NCBI GenBank assembly: GCA_020847375.1
Contig: JADLCB010000021.1
Coordinates: 157,513-221,512 of the forward strand
DNA: 64,000 nucleotides
Direction: 5' to 3'
From: Phycisphaerales bacterium
Lineage (GTDB): Bacteria; Planctomycetota; Phycisphaerae; Tepidisphaerales; Tepidisphaeraceae
Shown here: one piece after another, positions 62,614 through 64,000 of the stretch
Layout of the letters: each line of letters begins with the position of its first letter
Numbering within the stretch: position 1 is the stretch's first letter
Translations under genes and position numbers: made by a program
Notes under the pieces: model-generated
What the model saw: the letters and a program-made list of their open reading frames with translations, nothing else
Database searches by the model: none
Told to the model about the DNA's origin: nothing

Positions 62614-62642
62614 GAGAATAATCGTTCAGGACATTTTGCCTG

Positions 62643-62747
62643 TCACCACAACGCGCTACCGGGCAACTGCTCAAACGCGATCAAGTCGCGGAGATAATAC
62701 CCAGCCACGGATTCATACACAAAAATAGAAATACCCGGCGTGGCCAT
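62643..62747 (-). CDS. Possible 34-residue small protein upstream of the TVP38 gene
   Basis: An ATG at 62747 with AAGGA about five bases ahead opens a 34-codon frame (M-A-T-P-G-I-S-I-F-V-Y-E-S-V-A, then G-Y-Y-L-R-D-L-I-A-F-E-Q) that ends with TGA 29 bp before the TVP38 start codon. The leader quality and spacing suit a small gene or leader peptide. Its length makes chance likely enough that I hold it only as a candidate. Confidence 0.3.
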   Translation of the reverse strand: MATPGISIFVYESVAGYYLRDLIAFEQLPGSALW

Positions 62748-62822
62748 TTTATCCTTGATTTACCGCCCGCTCAGCAGTTCAATCAACCAACCGATACGAC
62801 AGCCAACGGAGTTTGATTGTCG

Positions 62823-63224
62823 ATGAACGACACAACCTTGCAACCCGCCAATAGCCGAAAAGCAACAGCGACTGTTTTTCTGCCCGCTGTTATCATCATA
62901 ACAGTTTTCATCCTGCTCTATGCCCTTGACCCCGTCCGCAGCAGTCTGCTTCCCCCCTGCCTGTTTTATTCGATCACCGGTTTTTATTGTCCGGGCTGCG
63001 GCTCGACCCGCGCACTGCACGCTTTGCTGCATGGCCAGTTCATCGTCGCCATGACGCTCAATTCGTTGATGGTTCTCTGCATCCCCGCCGTGATACTGGT
63101 CAGCTTTATTCCGCGATGGTTCAGCCAGCGCCACACCCTGCTGATCGCCCTAATTGTTGTCATTTCCTACGGCGTGCTACGCAATATCCCAGCCTGGCCG
63201 ATGACCCTGCTGGCTCCGCACTAG
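62823..63224 (+). CDS. DUF2752 family membrane protein
   Basis: A 133-residue membrane protein with three helices. The DUF2752 signature is clear: C-L-F-Y-S-I-T-G-F-Y-C-P-G-C-G-S-T-R-A-L-H-A-L-L-H-G (written with breaks), whose C-P-G-C-G-x-T-R core is conserved in the family. The function is unknown. ATG 62823 is favoured over TTG 62817. Confidence 0.87.
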   Translation: MNDTTLQPANSRKATATVFLPAVIIITVFILLYALDPVRSSLLPPCLFYSITGFYCPGCGSTRALHALLHGQFIVAMTLNSLMVLCIPAVILVSFIPRWFSQRHTLLIALIVVISYGVLRNIPAWPMTLLAPH

Positions 63225-63354
63225 ACCTGCGCATTTTCATACCCGCACCGATGAACCAATTGTTTTTTCAGCCGCGCATCATTGCGCCTTGACGCCACCA
63301 ACCACCACCCGCACAATGCACAACGCCATAGGCTAGGATGTTTCGGTCAATAAC

Positions 63355-63427
63355 GCCCCCATCGTCTAGTGGCCTAGGATATCTGGTTCTCAGCCAGAGG
63401 ACAGGGGTTCGACTCCCCTTGGGGGTA
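63355..63427 (+). tRNA. tRNA-Glu (anticodon CUC)
   Basis: The 73-base sequence folds as a cloverleaf: acceptor GCCCCCA/TGGGGGT (ending in a G-U pair at 1-72), D-arm GTCTAGTGGCCTAGGAT, anticodon stem TCTGG/CCAGA with loop TTCTCAG (anticodon CTC, reading GAG), and T-arm GGGG-TTCGACT-CCCC. The terminal CCA is not encoded. Its 3' part overlaps, on the opposite strand, the end of an integrase gene, which is typical of a tRNA used as an integration site. Confidence 0.93.
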
Positions 63428-64000
63428 CTTTATGGTTTTGTTAGGTAGCGGAATGTTGTTGTAAATATTGGAAATACTAGCACTTATAAGAGTATTATCA
63501 ATTTCCAATTTACCCTTACTTTCGCCTAATTTCGCCGTATGCCGCGTCGTATTTCGCGTCGCGCTTGGTGCGGTCTTGCCTGCCGCTCTGGCAAAGTGCT
63601 CATCCGTAACTTGCAGGTAGTGATTCCTGGCCACATCTGCAGAATTGCCAATCCACTGGCATACGGTCTGGATGGGATAGTCGTTGGCCAGCTCGGTCTC
63701 GCGGCTAGCTCGAAGGTTGTGAAATAGCCTCGGCCAGGGCGTAACGCCCGCTTTGTGAATGATCCTTAAGAATTGCGTGCGCAAGTTGCAGTTGGCTTGC
63801 CGGTAGCGGGTAATGACGTATTGCGCTCCTTCTTCAGCCTCATCAAATACCTCCATTAAAGGCTGTCTTAATTCTGGGAACAGAGGAATAATCCGGCACT
63901 CGCCGCCGGGCAGATGCTCCGTCTTGGGGGAGGGAACTCGGATACGGTCTTGATCCCAGAGAATATCGCTCCACTTCAGCGAGAGATGTTCACTGGGGCA
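63374..64000 (-). CDS. Tyrosine recombinase (phage-type integrase), C-terminal part, runs off right edge
   Basis: At least 208 residues, extending past the window (the frame is open to 64000; an internal ATG lies at 63856). The visible part covers the catalytic domain: [23 protein letters not shown], the H-x-x-R motif ([11 protein letters not shown]), the W-I-G-N-S motif and the nucleophilic tyrosine in [11 protein letters not shown]. The first catalytic arginine is expected just beyond the edge. The last residues ([13 protein letters not shown]) are encoded by the antisense of the tRNA-Glu gene and the stop lies inside its D-arm. The motifs match the integrase group common in planctomycetes. 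Confidence 0.88.
   Translation of the reverse strand, partial: CPSEHLSLKWSDILWDQDRIRVPSPKTEHLPGGECRIIPLFPELRQPLMEVFDEAEEGAQYVITRYRQANCNLRTQFLRIIHKAGVTPWPRLFHNLRASRETELANDYPIQTVCQWIGNSADVARNHYLQVTDEHFARAAGKTAPSATRNTTRHTAKLGESKGKLEIDNTLISASISNIYNNIPLPNKTIKYPQGESNPCPLAENQIS

Noticed and set aside
1..64000. CRISPR arrays, rRNA genes, insertion sequences
   Set aside because: No regularly spaced repeats, ribosomal RNA or transposase gene were seen on either strand; the only mobile-element gene is the integrase at the right edge.

Overview
The window looks like chromosomal DNA of a flagellated diderm bacterium, most likely Planctomycetota and probably class Phycisphaerae. This is inferred from the gene complement and cannot be tested here. 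Supporting signs are a tyrosine recombinase of the type common in planctomycetes at the right edge ([11 protein letters not shown] and [10 protein letters not shown] motifs), a DUF2723 membrane glycosyltransferase, DUF3467, DUF2752 and GYF_2/DUF4190 proteins, and ExbB/ExbD. An outer membrane with Kdo-type lipopolysaccharide is suggested by KdsD and an LpxL-like acyltransferase.

Layout: (1) 1-11.2 kb is a surface polysaccharide cluster: six GT4 glycosyltransferases, a Wzy-like polymerase, a Wzx-like flippase and an NDP-sugar epimerase. Most genes lie on the minus strand and overlap or nearly abut. (2) 11.2-15.8 kb holds a DUF2723 GT-C protein, a UbiA-family prenyltransferase of the decaprenyl-phosphate phosphoribosyltransferase type, and a two-domain SppA. 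(3) 16-50.5 kb is mostly housekeeping: rimO, an orphan ilvH, a DedA/PIN-like/PfkB/DUF3467 run, a ferredoxin, a VanZ-LamG protein, kdsD, purK, a LacI regulator beside a Gfo/Idh/MocA oxidoreductase, pabB, a MazG-like protein, icd with an acyltransferase, a 2-Cys peroxiredoxin, an SH3b envelope protein, a bifunctional-nuclease-family protein, a phosphohexomutase, ExbB/ExbD, panB, a Do-type HtrA protease and trxB. One FAD oxidoreductase (27.4-28.3 kb) is a decayed pseudogene. (4) 50.7-60.7 kb is a flagellar operon: fliO-fliP-fliQ-fliR-flhB-flhA-flhF-flhG-(small two-TM protein)-fliA. It encodes the type III export gate, the placement/number regulators FlhF and FlhG, and the flagellar sigma factor. 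(5) 60.8-64 kb holds a histone-deacetylase-family protein, a TVP38 membrane protein, a DUF2752 protein and a tRNA-Glu(CUC). The 3' half of that tRNA overlaps the 3' end of an integrase running off the window, which marks the edge of an integrated element.

The least conventional items are a 143-bp nested inverted repeat between two divergent genes (41.8-42.0 kb), the tRNA-Glu/integrase overlap, the pairing of a polyprenyl-phosphate pentose-type prenyltransferase with a GT-C enzyme, an EF-hand-like loop inside the HtrA protease, stem-loop-rich spacers in the flagellar operon, and two very small ORFs (57 and 34 codons). I found no CRISPR array, rRNA, recognisable riboswitch or complete transposon.
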